Assembly (NCBI GenBank): GCA_021292105.1 | Contig: CM037860.1 | Span: 10,000,698-10,064,697 of the forward strand | Direction of reading: 5' to 3' | Origin: Anadara kagoshimensis | Lineage: Eukaryota > Mollusca > Bivalvia > Arcoida > Arcidae | DNA length: 64,000 nucleotides | Shown here: in pieces, positions 1 to 12,477 of the stretch | Layout of the letters: every line of letters starts with the position of its first letter | Position numbering within the stretch: the stretch's first letter is position 1 | Translations under genes and position numbers: made by a program | The notes under the pieces: generated by a model | Seen by the model: only the letters and a program-made list of their open reading frames with translations | Told to the model about the DNA's origin: nothing | The model's database searches: none

Positions 1-499
1 TTAATCATCATTAAAACCCGTTTATAATGGTTAATGGAACAATAATGCTTAATGAGTGATTTAAGACATAGAGCAAAATATTTCAGATTTGAGGGTATTG
101 GTTGTAAATGTAAATTTAAATTAACATCGTTTTAAGTATAAATCATTATTTGAAAATCTAAATTACTATCATTACACAAAAAGTGATTTGTTTTATTTCT
201 AAATATCTATGCGGGCGACATCTATTAACATGTTGATAATACTATCGTTATTTTTCGATGGATTATCTTTTCATTGTACTTTATCAGTACTACCTAACCA
301 ATACAGTGAATGCCAATGAAAATGCATACTATTTGTTAATCGATCTAAATGATGAAAACGTTTATTTACATAAAACATGTGCTGTAAAAACCACATGAAA
401 CCACATAGAACCTCTATGAAAGATATTCGTAAACCATATAGAATCCGTAAACAACGGTCAAAAATTAAAACTGGCATAATCAGTAAAGGATGTGAACTT

Positions 500-625
500 C
501 AATCTGGGCTGTTAGGCCGGTTGTTCCGGAAAGTTAAGCACCCGTATTTAGCTAGCTATATCTTCCATTTTTGAAATGAAGTATGAAGTATGAAAGAACC
601 ATGAAACTATGGGACGTCATGGTAA
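500..625 (+). repeat. Family A fragment
   Basis: Middle part of the dispersed family A: GGCCGGTTGTTCCGGAAAG, a TTTAGCTAGCTA motif, then ATGAAACTATGGGACGTCA. The paralogous piece is at about 11905-12020. Confidence 0.6.
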
Positions 626-1083
626 ATGAAAGCTCGTGTGAAATCGCATGGAAACCATATGAAAGGTCTATTAAATGATACAAGAATCCATTATGAGTAT
701 CGATGTAGGATAGGAAAATCTCATCCCAAGTGTTGAACATTTCAGTTAGAGACGAAGCTTGCCGAGATGTAGTCCCCATGTTGATAAAATCTAACTTTGT
801 TATTTGACATTAAACATCAAAATAAATATGACCATCTGGATGAATGTACCTAATTTCGGTTTATACAAAAAGTATGAACTAAAAAAAACAAAGGTATCTA
901 TTCTTAAATTACAAAATTAAAATTTGAAATGCATTGGAAATTTATAAATTTGACGACTCGGATGTCATTTTCCCGCAAGATGACGTCACGTTCCACACAA
1001 GATGACCTTATGTAAGTGTCTATTGAATACGACGTCAGCTAAGGTCACGTGGTTCTCTGAGATTATATAAATACATTACTGAT

Positions 1084-1217
1084 AGGTTGACAGTCCATAT
1101 TATCACCCTCGAAATTCATTGTCATCCTCGTCTTCGTCTCGGTTTAGAGTCAAATTCGTCGGGACAAATTCCTCGATGACAATGAATTTCGAGGTGTGAC
1201 AATATGGACTGTCACCT
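1084..1217. mobile_element. 134-bp foldback (MITE-like) hairpin, copy 1
   Basis: Two inverted arms of about 43 bp, 1084-1126 and 1175-1217, both reading AGGT(T)GACAGTCCATATT then CCTCGAAATTCATTGTCATC when oriented inwards, separated by a 48-bp loop. Only a few arm positions differ. No transposase is present, so this is a non-autonomous foldback element or MITE of unknown family. A target-site duplication is not obvious. Confidence 0.7.
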
Positions 1218-1654
1218 TATTAGAAATGTAATATTTATTTTATTATACCGATTGTTGGTGTTTATTATACTGTGCAACTAACGAATACTGGATTGAAAAT
1301 CATGACAGCTGTAGTCTGTAAGCGACTTGTGAGACGCTTATAACATAAATCATATTTAACAAAACTATACAAAAAACGTTTATTGATTTAGAAGACGAAT
1401 GCTTTTGAACCGCATACACATTTTGTCTGCGCACGTGATATTTTTCGTAATGTAAACCGCTCAGCTAATGTCATCCTGTGACGTAAGATTTACTGCAATC
1501 CGAGGTTGACATTAAATTTACCCAATCGCTTATAAACTAATCATCTTTAAACAAAGGGTATAATAAACGCGTATTTCACATTGGAAAGAACTCTATCTCA
1601 CATGAGCGGATATGGAAGAAATACGAAAACCATAATGGAATCAATCACAAACAT

Positions 1655-1885
1655 ACCGGTTCATGGTAAAAAGGCAGACGTAAAAAACAATTAAAAAGTT
1701 AAAATAAACTAAAACATATGAACCTCCACATGGGAAATGAGGTCAGGTGTTTAGAAGGGTAAATAAGCACCTTTTGTTTAGCTAGCTCCACCAATGACTA
1801 GTGAAATCAAAATTATGGATGAAAGGACATAGAACTACACGTATGACGTCAAATATACGCAAGATAACATATACCGGATATTTTT
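1655..1885 (+). repeat. Family A copy
   Basis: Contains the family landmarks in order: a degenerate ACACGTGAACTTCCAC region, GAAATGAGG, GAAGGGTAA, GCACC, TTTGTTTAGCTAGCT, AATCAAAATTATGGATGAAAGG and GACGTCAAATATA. Duplicate at 13010-13258. Confidence 0.6.
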
Positions 1886-2874
1886 GAGTGGCCCAAAGCA
1901 TCGGTTTACAGATCACTACGACACTTATCGCTCACCGTCAAAAAGTTGCATAATATATTCAATATAGAATAAATAATTTGTTTTCAATGTGCTTGTCAAC
2001 AGCAATTGAGAACACAAAACATCAAAAGTAATCAAAAATGTAAAACTGGTCGATGATTAATGCAGCATTGTAATCCGATTTTAAATATCAAATGTATCAG
2101 TTTAAGAGAAAAAAAAGAAAACTAAAAAACATTATTGCCTTTAAGTGGCTTGTAATTTCGATTATACCCCTGAATATAGTATATTCGTGGTATTTGTTGT
2201 CGCATGTATTGATTGTTTAAGGAAGTACGAGGCAGTGTAACAAGTTGAAGATTACTTTGAAGATTTAGCATTTCAGTGGTATTAATTATTATCAGGATTT
2301 GCATAAATATTTGATCTTTGAATGTTGTGTTTATGTCAGGTACCACACCTAAAGAAGATTCAGAAGAAAACATACATTGGCGATTGTATTTATACTCCCA
2401 AATGTGGAGGTTATACAAGTACAAGTATCAAAATTGTCAGACTGTAAACAGATTGATTTCCGGACTATATTAAATAGATTTAAGTTATATTTAATGAAAA
2501 TTCATCGAAATACTGTAATGTTTTGCATTCGACGTCTTGTGTGCTTCCGACAAATGGAGTCCTTGTTTCAATCCTGTCAGTGCAACATCAAACAGAAAGT
2601 TAGCCGACATATGCTTGGCCATTTCTTGAGAAGGGCTGGCTACAAATCCTCCTTTTTCATGTTGATTTGAAGTTTGAATTGGACGGATTAAATTCTTGTC
2701 ATCTCCAAGCTGTAAATTTTGCATTTTCCTAATGTGCCTGGCATGTTGGTACTTAATGTTTGACCCCTGAACTAGGTCGTCTTCATACTACCTTATACAT
2801 GTAAGGTGTCCAATTTGTCCCCTAACCGTGTAACAAAATGATACTTAAATTTAATTGTTTAACACTTTCCCATC

Positions 2875-2965
2875 GGAGCACCCGGTCTCTTTTCCCTTGT
2901 GGTTGTTTACGTGTTTAACTAAGTTCGACAGTTTTGATTTTTTTACTTTCCTTTTCTGATACAAA
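2875..2965 (-). repeat. Family A fragment
   Basis: Reverse-strand fragment with GCACCCGGTCTC, CCCTTGTGG, TTTACGTGTTTAACT and a degenerate TTTTTACTTTCCTTTTCTG. Duplicate at 14398-14495. Confidence 0.5.
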
Positions 2966-3747
2966 AGCTTAAATACAACAAAGTACAATCACCTTTTGCT
3001 TAAAGAATATGTTTCTGTTTCCAAGGTCAACGAGTAACAACAATGACGGAATTGTTGACTCAAAAGAATTTTTTGTTTCTGATAATTTTCACATTAATGA
3101 CCGAATGCCTGTCTTATGTATGTCTTAATTCCTCGTTCGTATGATTTATAACCAAGTACTTCATGAAACGCAGTAGGTGTTAGTCATTACGTGTAATTGG
3201 CGTTTTAATATGGCCTCTTAGTGCAAATCTTTGACGCATTAGGACGTGACATATTAGATTGTTCATCTTCCTTCTTAGCATCATTATATTTTATTCACTC
3301 GTAATACAAGATCATTATTTGTTTTTTTCTGATTTCACACTGGTAAATTTCATTATATATTGGCTTTTATTCGCGACATTTCCCTTAACATCGTGCTTTT
3401 TCTGAATTCGGTTTCAAATGCTTTATGTAATGGTGTCAATCCATGTGAAGAATCAGGTCATTGGCGAGTTCATCTGTAGTTTTTGATCATACGATCCAAT
3501 TCTAGGTCATTTTTTCTCGCATAATGTATTCATCCTGATCAAGATCGTTTCTTACCAGCAATTCTCTGAACTCTGAAACAATTTGTCCACAAAGCATGTC
3601 CCTTTTGATGTAAAAAGTGCTGTGTTTCCACCATAAAAATGATCACTGTAGTAGGAAATTTTTAATCCCAATGTTTTGAATTATAATGCAATTCCTTCAA
3701 CTAGCTTTTCATCTGATATTACAATTGCATCAGTTTGTTTTCTTACC

Positions 3748-4090
3748 AGTACGGTAGCTCAGTAAGTATTGTGCTCGCTTCGTATGTAGGAGATCAGGGT
3801 TCGAACTCTGGAGTCTTACCGAGAATCGAAAATAGGCAGAGCAAAGCACTCTTCATTTAGAAATGAAAATCATGGGTCCTTCGGAAGCGACCTTAAAACT
3901 GATACCCGGTGTAACGTCAACCGTTGTTTTCCTGCATATTGCCCAAAGCGTTTACAATCAGGTTACACACCATAGTCTCGGCGGCGAAATTTCTCAATTG
4001 GTTTGCCGAAGGTCGAAGGATTCATTCAGTCGGGTTTCAACCCTCATTCTATGGACAAATCAGGGACTTCAATTGTTTATATGATTATGA
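3748..4090 (+). mobile_element. tRNA-derived SINE (Thr-like head), copy 1
   Basis: The head looks like a tRNA: A box TAGCTCAGTAAGT at about 3755 and B box GGGTTCGAACTC at about 3797, with an anticodon-like TTCGTAT loop. The body carries TCCTTCGGAAGCGACCTTAAAAC and CCCGGTGT, motifs common in molluscan SINEs. The tRNA arms are not kept, so this is not a functional tRNA. The open frame at 3863-4084 lies wholly in the element. Duplicate at 15311-15650. Confidence 0.7.
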
Positions 4091-4687
4091 AATGCCTTGA
4101 CCCAAAATACAAACTAGGTCGATGCACTGTGTATATACTTATTTTGCTGAAGAGAATGACCAACGGATCAAATGAAATAACAATCTTAATATATCATCTC
4201 TAGTATGTACTTTACAGAATTCTTATCTAACAATAAACTAATAACTGTGATGATGAAATTTGAATGTTTAGTTTAACAATCAATAATGTTCTATTGAATT
4301 GGCGAAAGTGGTTTAGTAAAGTGTAAAGAATTAAGTAAATGATGTAAAAAATTGAGTTAACGGAACAATATTGTAAGTGTTAATCGAACAAGACAGGCTG
4401 AATCTTTGCCAAAGTTTGCTTCAATAAAGTGCAAGTTTTCGTCATGATTACTTTTTTTATTGAAATATCGCTTTACTGGTTGTTTTAAAAGATAAATTTG
4501 TTTTGTAGTAAATTGAAAGGATGTTTGTTTTATTGTTCAAAGTCAGATTGAATAAGTAGAATTTACTTGAAAACAGTTGTAACAGTTGAAAACAAGCAAG
4601 GAACTATCTGCATACTTGTTATGAAAATTAGTCTTTGAATATGAAAATTCGAAAAAAATTACATTTGAAAAACAAAATAAACGCATA

Positions 4688-4985
4688 ATAGATCAAAAAC
4701 AAACATAACCAATCCATGTCTAAATTTTGAAGGATAGCAAAAACGTCGAAGCTAGCAAATTAGGTTAAACACGCGAACTTCCACCAAGCAAGTGAGGCCA
4801 TGTGCTCTGGAAGGGTAAGCATCTTCTATTTAGTTAGCTACATCCGCAACGACTCAAATCTCAAAATTGAGAAAAAAGACATGGGTCTATATCCAGGGTA
4901 ATCCATGCATGCAAGACAGGATAAGAAGAAAAACACAGTGGGACCACTGATTGCAGTATTTCCGTCTTTGAAGGTCACTTGATTG
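4688..4985 (+). repeat. Family A copy, alternative 3' tail
   Basis: Starts at the family 5' end (GATCAAAAACAAACATAACC, then AATCCATGTC) and runs through AACTTCCACCAAGCAAGTGAGG and GGAAGGGTAAGC. The end differs from the usual GGGTCAACAATT: it has a GTGGGACCACTGATT-type tail shared with the copy near 23755-24075. Duplicate at 16265-16560. Confidence 0.65.
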
Positions 4986-6204
4986 TGTCATTGTACTTAT
5001 TAAGTACCCTCGGTCATCTTTCTAAATTTATAACCAGTTATCCATAAGTACGCAAAAGTTCACAACTTTTTTGTTTATTGTATTATGCTGTCTGGTTAAT
5101 CAACCGCTATTTCTGAAGATTCTTTCGCATTTTTTGTAGAAACTTATTTTTTCATAAAGGATAATTATCCTCTTGGATGACTCAAATCATTTTAAATAAT
5201 TCAACCGAGCGTATAGCCATAGTATGAAGATTTCAGAATGGTATCATTTGCAGTGCCATTTTCCTGTTGTTTATACTTTTATGATTAGATAAAAAAGCAT
5301 ATTTCTTAACTCAGTACTGACAAAACACCTTTGTTTTTAATATAGCAATTAATTCAATATCCGTCTTAGACTGAATTACTTCCTCTATTTTGTATATTGA
5401 CAATTATAATTTAAACCATCAAATATATGTGGTATATTATATATATCCTGTTGTTAACAAAATTGTTTATTTTTACGAATATTTGTTTTTTTGTTTAACC
5501 GACCTTGATTTTATGCTTAACATCCGAGCACAACTAAGAATGCTTAAACTTTCCGAACTGACTAACTTCTCTCATCAAAAGACAAAGAATATTGTTTTAA
5601 CGCCATGATGGTTAAATCAAGCAGACTAATTTGCCATTTGGCGCCTAGATTTGTTGTTTTCTTGTTTGGATTTCCCTCATCAACTGATAATCGGATTATA
5701 AACTGATATATAGAAGGCAGTTCATTTTTCTTCAATCAATCAATCAATCAACTCCTAATATACGGTTATTTATCATTTTAATTTTGATTTGATGGACAAA
5801 AATCGGCTCTTGAATACATTCCACATTTGCCTTGAAAATAATTTAGGCCAAAAGTCCAATTAAGTAGCAGTGTTAACGTTAACGATAACTTGTGCCCGAA
5901 GTAGGTACATTAAATTCATCTGATACAAAGGAAGGATCAGTAAAAGGGGAATAAAGTTATTTCTAACTGAATTTTATATAGTTAGATATAATCAATGAAA
6001 TTAAGAGCACAGGTCCATAAGTGAAAAAAGATTAACATTTATTAAGGTTGTTAATTATCAATATTAAGTAATTAGAATGTTCAGGAAAATGTGTAATTGA
6101 TCACTATCACAGACCACAATGTACACCAAAAAGCTTAACATTTCCGATTTGATTGAATATTATCTAGTCACTTTGAAATCTTCAAAACGTTCATGTTTAA
6201 ATCA

Positions 6205-6500
6205 CATTCCAAAAATCAAAAGTAAAAACTTTCAAAACTAACAAATTAGACAAACACGTGACCCTAACTCAATCAGAGAAGTGAGGCTAGTTGTTTCTTT
6301 TTGATCTAGCTACAAACGCCACGTAATCGAAATTGACAACGAAAGGAATTCGGAACCACGGGATGAAAAATAATTTTGGATAGAGATATACAAATTTATT
6401 TTACTGCTACAAAACTTCCTGAGAGCCCGACAAGCTTAAGCCTATGCCTGTAATACATTTGCGTTAACAATCCATTTGTAAGTAGCTTGCCCCGTTGCAT
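6205..6500 (+). repeat. Family A copy
   Basis: Runs from ATTCCAAAAATCAAAAGTAA through ACACGTGACC, GAAGTGAGG, GATCTAGCTAC and CGCCACGTAATCG. It ends in the usual tail GCCCGACAAGCTTAAGCC and GCGTTAACAATCC. Duplicate at 17745-18030. Confidence 0.65.
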
Positions 6501-6904
6501 ACATCTCCAACAAGATCTACCATAGCGTATCAACTGTGAAACAAATGCGCCACATAGAGAAGAAACGGGTACATCGCTTCACAGAAAAAAGTTGACAATA
6601 GAAAAACCGTCATCATGTTTGTCCTAGTTTCACTCCAATAGCTTTATATAAGCACGTTTAGAAAATTGTACAAATCTCTGAAACACGAGGGCATAAATAA
6701 TCAGATTTTCGTGTTACCAGTTTGATTTTTTCGTTTCAGAAAAATATTTTAATGTTCATGATGACAAATTAATTATACCTTATTGACGATTTTCAAGAAG
6801 TAGCTAATTTTCAAAAACTAGTTGTTTTCATTATTAGCGCTCGATAGCCTAATTGTCCAATATCACACTTACAAGTCACACCGATTAAATGTTTTTCACT
6901 CTGG

Positions 6905-6990
6905 CAGATCCTATTATGAGCAAATTTGTTAGTTCATTTGCCGATTATGGATATTTTTCTCTTGGTACTCCGATGTGCTACATGAAAGAA
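6905..6990 (+). repeat. SINE relic
   Basis: A degenerate stretch (TTTGTTAGTTCATTTGCCGA, then TTGGTACTCCGATG and GCTACAT) like the GCCGAAGGTCGGTGGTT...GGGTACTCCGGCTTCCTCC motif of molluscan SINEs. Counterpart at 18420-18505. No head is recognisable. Confidence 0.4.
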
Positions 6991-8564
6991 CTTACATTCT
7001 CGAAAGATATAAATCTTGACTTAAACATAAAAAAACAATTGGTCCATTTTCTGGTTATGAAATACATTTTGCAAAGTGTTTTATTTAAGATACTTTATTT
7101 GACTGGAAACTTGCCAAAATTAATTTTGTCTAGTTAATTGTGAAGTGGTTTATTATTGTGTGTACAGTAGCTTCTTTTCTTCTTTTAACTACAAGTAGTA
7201 TGAAAGGTGCAAAAGTACAAAATTACGTATTTATCAAACTCCAATTATAGACGGGGGTTATAAGGTGCTTTGTACTGCGACAAAGGTGATTGTCATTCAT
7301 TTAAAAATGAAATCGTATGTTAACACAACTGCCTATGGTAAAAGACTACTTTTCGCTCATTATGAGCTCAACAGGCTCTAACTACAAGGTGAGCTTATGG
7401 CATGGTGAAGTGTGCGTGCGTAAACATTTATCTTCTTTCGAACTACCAGGCTAATTGAAACCAAATTTGGTGTGGAATGCCCAAAGTGAAGTAGATCAAA
7501 CGTTTGTACAAAGCTTTTGTACCTCGTACTATATCCAAGATGGCCGCCTATACTATAAATAGCAAAATTACTAAAATGGCCATTGTGCATACGATTTTCT
7601 ACGTTTTTCTTTAATTTTGAAAAAGAAAAAAGTAGATACTAAGCTAATTAGTATTATAAAGGTTTTTGATAACTGAAATGATTACGTCTGTTGGAGAAAA
7701 TGAGAGTTGGTTATTGCAGTTTTTTAGATGGTCAAAGTCACTGACATACTTTTAATCCAGCAACAGACCCGTTTTATGTAATGCTAAATAGAATTTATGT
7801 GGCACATCGTCTTATGTTTAAAAGATGAGGATTAGTCATTTCTATGACTTATTTGCACTTTTTGATTAATGAACATAGTACAATTAATTGGTAAAATCAA
7901 TCCTTGTAATGAAAAGAGGTTACAAACAATGTGTGTATATATTCTATAGTCTTTACGTGATGCTTTGTCTCTGTAATAACAATTTCCCCAAATGCTGAGT
8001 TTCCTCAATTAATTAATAGAATACCACTATAAAAATCGTTCGTCCGTCTGGCGTTACAAGGTTAAAGGAATTAAATAAAAAGATCAAACATTGACTAAAC
8101 ACATGAATTCTAAAGCGTGAATCAAACAAAACAGACTGAATATTAGCCAATGATTTTTGCATCGATCTGTATTTAAGACTTCAGTGGAGTGTTGTAGGAA
8201 TTCCAAGAAGACCTGTCATATTCACACTCTGCTAGCAGACAAAAACATTACAATATACAAATAAATGTCAATAAACGTTTGTCTTATAAGGTAATCATAA
8301 TATAATACACTTATATAACATCATTGATTCGTTTGATCTTATAGGAAGTTAGCGGTGTGAAAGTCCATTAAAGCTGTATGCTTCCGTCTTGTTGTATGTG
8401 TTATTCGCCGTAAATAATTTGCACGTCATCTTTAGGCTAGAAGAAAATATTGGAGGTTTCTAGTGTCCATTTGCACTTTTGGATCGATGAACTTAGTGCA
8501 TTTTTGCTTTGGGAATTTGGTTTGGACAATGAAATTGTTTTTTTTTGTTCAAACGATCGTAATT

Positions 8565-9110
8565 CATCTTTTCCGGACCGTTTTATGTCCCTTCATCAAG
8601 GGATCGAGATTCATAATGCAATGACCTTAAATACTCGATGACTCAGCGATTGTTATTTATGATGAAGGGTCGAGATTCATGTTGTGTTATTCGTGATATT
8701 CGATGGTCTAAAATAAAGGGATCGTAATCCGTGTTGTTCTGAACTGAGTTACCCCCCCCCCTTGATGATGAGAGTCCTGTCTTGATATGATCAAAGAGTA
8801 ACGTCTAAAGCTCTGACCTGTTTTATTTCCCTAGACAAAGGGATTGCAGCCAAAGATATTTTGACCCGATTTGTTTGTGTCACATGATCAAGAGATTGTA
8901 ATACATGTTTCTCTGACCTACCACATATCCCTTGATCAAAGAGCGAGTACTTTGTTGTCTAATTTAAATGCTCAATAATCTAAGGATAGTAATCCATGTT
9001 GTTCTGAACAGATTTTTTATGTCCCTATTGTACTACATATTGTTCTAAACTGATAAATACTCCCTGATGAAGAAATCGTTATAATAGATGTTCTGACCCA
9101 CTTGTTGGTT
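8565..9110. repeat. Degenerate minisatellite, copy 1
   Basis: About eight to ten diverged units of roughly 55-65 bp, built on the theme TTTTATGTCCCT(T)GATCAAAGGGATCG, TAATCCATGTTGTTCTGA. Spacing is irregular and some units are truncated; a C run lies at about 8752-8761. Counterpart at 20075-20645. Confidence 0.6.
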
Positions 9111-9152
9111 TTTTAATGTTTGGGTCTTTTTTCGGTACATGCATAATTTGAC

Positions 9153-9680
9153 CGTATCGTTAAAAGTTTAAAATGTTAATAGAATGACAAAAGCCTTCAA
9201 ATCATTCGAATACTGATGACATATTTTCTTGTATCTGATTTTCATTAAAATTTTAAAAGTTTATGTTTCATTTTTGGTTTATTCAACATACTTTAAATGA
9301 AAAATGCTTAAGAAATTGGGATTTTTCCTACAAGATGTGGGGTTAGTTTGAGTTGTCTATTGCTTAAGTTAAATGTTCTTCGGGTAGCGTGTGTCGTCCG
9401 TTGTGCGCATGTAAACTGTGCATTACTTAAACGATTTATCTGAACCGAGATTTTTATAATTTCATTAAACGTGGTATAAATTAAATCTGGGGACAAATTC
9501 TACTAAGTTTTTTCGTTAAATCCCAACAATACCAAAAGCGATATATCAAGCCTATGTAACCATAATGACTGCTGGTTTTTGTTTTGATGACTTCTTGAAT
9601 ATATACCGAAATAACGTTAGATTTACACATGGATTAGTATGTTTGTTTTTGATTAGGTCAATGAAAACACCACGCTTTTT
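9153..9680. other. Segment present only in copy 1
   Basis: Between GGTACATGCATAATTTGA (also at about 20671) and TTTTAGATATTT, copy 1 has about 530 bp missing from copy 2. Near 9618-9655 it holds a reverse 5' end of family A (ACATGGATTAGTATGTTTG). Either a later insertion in copy 1 or a deletion in copy 2. Confidence 0.6.
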
Positions 9681-10480
9681 AACGTTTTAGATATTTAAAA
9701 TTTCGAATCCCTAAGACAAATTATATTTAATTTGAATAAACCTTTTGAAATACGATTGCAAAAAGGTTTCCCCTTAATTTGAAGAATTTTTTTTTTTTAA
9801 ATATTGTAATACTTGTGTTTCACGTTGAGTTCGATGTTGGCATGTATGTTTTTCGGTTGCAATTTTTTCTTCTGTTTTAAAATACTACAGGAGTTAAAAC
9901 TCACAGACCTCTGGTTGCATTCACCCGTATTGAATAAAGTGAAGATTTTATTTGATAGATACTGAATGCAACAATATGTTTTTTTTAAAAACAAAAATTA
10001 ATCATGATATATTAGGAAATTACAATAGAAAAATAATTGAAATTCTACTTAAATCTAGAAGTATCATACTAACAGTTATATATCACGCACCTGCTCCTGA
10101 TTGATTAGCCGTCTTCAATCTGTTTATGGAAAATTAATATCCGCAAGATATTTACGAACTGACAATGCTGTTAATTTTTATAATTTTTAACCACATTTTT
10201 GTTGAATCTTTAGTTTGAGTAATATAATTATAATTATCAGTAAATTCCATAAGTAAAGGATAAACTTAATGCACTAAATACTGCGATATCAAAAAGGGAG
10301 AAAATTATCATAAATATATTCACAAAAAACAATCTTGAAGGTATATTGATTGACTTTTATTATTCTATAATAATACTTTAAAATAATAAAAGTAAAACAG
10401 AAATTTTAATGTTTTCTGAAAAAAAACTTTTTCTTACCCTCTCAAAAGTTGTTCACGTAGCAGCAATTGAAATAATTTAA

Positions 10481-11388
10481 TAGTGCTCAAAGGTTTTCCC
10501 CACGAAAATACAAAAAAAAAATTCCCATCAAGGAATCAAGTTTCCAGTTGGAATTCTAATTTAATCACTAAATCAATGGGTTTATAGTTATTTGAACTAA
10601 TATCATGGTCAAAGTAATCATCTTAAAACTTTCTTAATACGTTTGACTCTTCCATTATAATCTTAATACGGACGAACGACAAAAAAAAACCACGTGTACT
10701 TTTAGTGGTTCATAATGTTTGACTAATATTAAAACCACAGTCCATTTTAAATTTCATTTCATGGCATGACTCCTACATTTTACTCTTAAAAATTTAAAAT
10801 TGAATCATACTTTCACTGATAATCTCCAGATTTCCGTTTTTTATCCGTCGGATTCTTTGACGCGACAAACGCCAAAAGTTGTGTTTTGGTTTCGCAGACA
10901 CTGAACTCGGAGAGTTTATTAAAACCTTACAATATTACCATTTAGATTTCAAAACGCAGTCAAAAATTGCTAAAGTGACAGACAAAAATGGGAAATCCGA
11001 ATAGAAAGACGAAAATGACGCGGAGTTTAAACGGAGTTTCTAGATCGTTGGTAGGCAGCTTGGCGAACACAAGGACCGAGAGTAAAATCAAGTTGTCATT
11101 CGCCAAAGACACAATATAGATACAACTGTTGGTTTTTGGATTATGTCATAATTGACATTATTAAAATAATAAGAAAAACAGGAATACCCCATTTAAGCAC
11201 TGCAGTTTCCCTCAAAAATACAAAATATCCCATCAAGAAAGAAAGTTTGCAGTTTCGTTTCTAATTGAATCACTAAATCTATATTATAGTGGAAGTAATC
11301 ATCTTAAAATACGTTTGACTTTTACTATAATAATCTCAATAAAAGGTCGAGCGAAAAAAGAACATGTACTGTAGGTGTTTCATAATAT
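10481..11388. repeat. Spacer between the two large copies, with a short nested duplication
   Basis: Two stretches inside or beside the spacer resemble each other in the same orientation: about 10375-10745 and about 11150-11420. Shared landmarks include a TTAAAATAATAA start, CCCATCAAG, AATCACTAAATC, AAGTAATCATCTTAAAA and CATAATnTTTnA close to the start of copy 2. The first of these overlaps the end of copy 1. The middle of the spacer (about 10750-11150) shows no other repeat and no gene. Confidence 0.65.
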
Positions 11389-11904
11389 TTAATCATCATT
11401 AAAACCCGTTTATAAAGGTTTATGGAACAATAATGCTTAATGAGTGATTAAAGACATAGAGCAAAATATTTCAGACTTGAGGGTTTTGGTTGTAAATGTA
11501 AATTTAAATTAACATCGTTTTAAGTATAAATCATTATTTGAAAATCTAAATTACTATCATTACACAATAAGTGATTTGTTTTATTTCTAAATATCTATGC
11601 GGGCGACATCTATTAACACGTTGATAATACTATTTTTTTTAATGTTATTTTTCGATGGATTATCTTTTCATTGTACTTTATCAGTACTACTTAACCAATA
11701 CAGTTAATGCCAATGAAAATGCATACGATAATATTTGTTAATCGATCTAAATGATGAAAACTTTTATTTGCATAAAACATGTGCTGTACAAACCACATAA
11801 AACCACATAGAACCCCTATGAAAGATAATTGTAAACCATATAGAATCCGTAAACAACGGTCAAAAATTAAAACTGGCATAATCAGCAAAGGATGTGAACT
11901 TTAA

Positions 11905-12020
11905 TCTGGGCTGTGAGGCCGGTTGTTCCGGAAAGTTAATCACCCCGTATTTAGCTAGCTATATCTACCACTTTTGAAATGAAGTATGAAAGAACCATGA
12001 AACTATGGGACGTCATGGTA
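11905..12020 (+). repeat. Family A fragment
   Basis: Duplicate of the fragment at 500-625, with GAGGCCGGTTGTTCCGG and AACTATGGGACGTCATGG. Confidence 0.6.
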
Positions 12021-12477
12021 AATTAAAGTTCGTGTGAAACCGCATGGAAACCATATGAAAGGTGTCTTAAATGATACAAGAATCCATTATGAGTATCCAT
12101 GTAGGATAGGAAAATCTCATCCCAAGTGTTAAACATTTCAGTTAGAGACGAAGCTTGCCGAGATGTAGATCCCATGTTGATAAAATCGAACTTTGTTATT
12201 TAACATTAAACATCAAAATAAATATGACCATCTGGATGAATGTACCTAATTTCGGTTTATACAAAAAGTATGAACTAAAAAGAACAAAGGTATCTATTCT
12301 TCAATTACAAAATTAAAATTTGAAATGCATTAGAAATTTATAAATTTGACGACTCGGATGTCATTTTCCCGCAAGATGACCTCACGTTCCACACAAGATG
12401 ACCTTCTGTGAGTATCTATTGAATACGACGTCAGCTAAGGTCAAGTAGTTCTCTGAGACTATATTAATACATTTCTG

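Larger units (their letters stand above)
1..10480. repeat. Large tandem duplication, copy 1
   Basis: The left copy of a gene-free unit repeated head to tail at 11389-21480. The first bases (TTAATCATCATTAAAACCCG) recur at 11389, and similarity runs almost without break to GAAATAATTTAA at 10480, matching 21480. In the first 75 bases I count only a few mismatches, so the copies are diverged but clearly recent relative to the embedded repeats. The left boundary may lie before the window. No coding gene is recognised: no open frame in the unit looks like a known protein. Compared with copy 2 it has about 530 extra bases near 9153-9680 and about 130 near 2576-2708. Confidence 0.9.

Noticed and set aside
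3748-3830. Genuine tRNA gene
   Set aside because: A and B boxes are present but the acceptor and other arms do not pair, and a SINE body follows. The same applies to 15311, 45470 and the minus strand near 54500.
3863-4203. Conserved 73-codon frame shared with 15428-15649
   Set aside because: It lies inside a tRNA-derived SINE duplicated with the large unit, so conservation reflects the duplication and not selection on a protein.
10375-11420. Long terminal repeats bounding an 11-kb retroelement
   Set aside because: The short direct repeats lack the TG...CA ends, primer-binding site and polypurine tract expected of such elements, and no related coding domains are seen in the unit.
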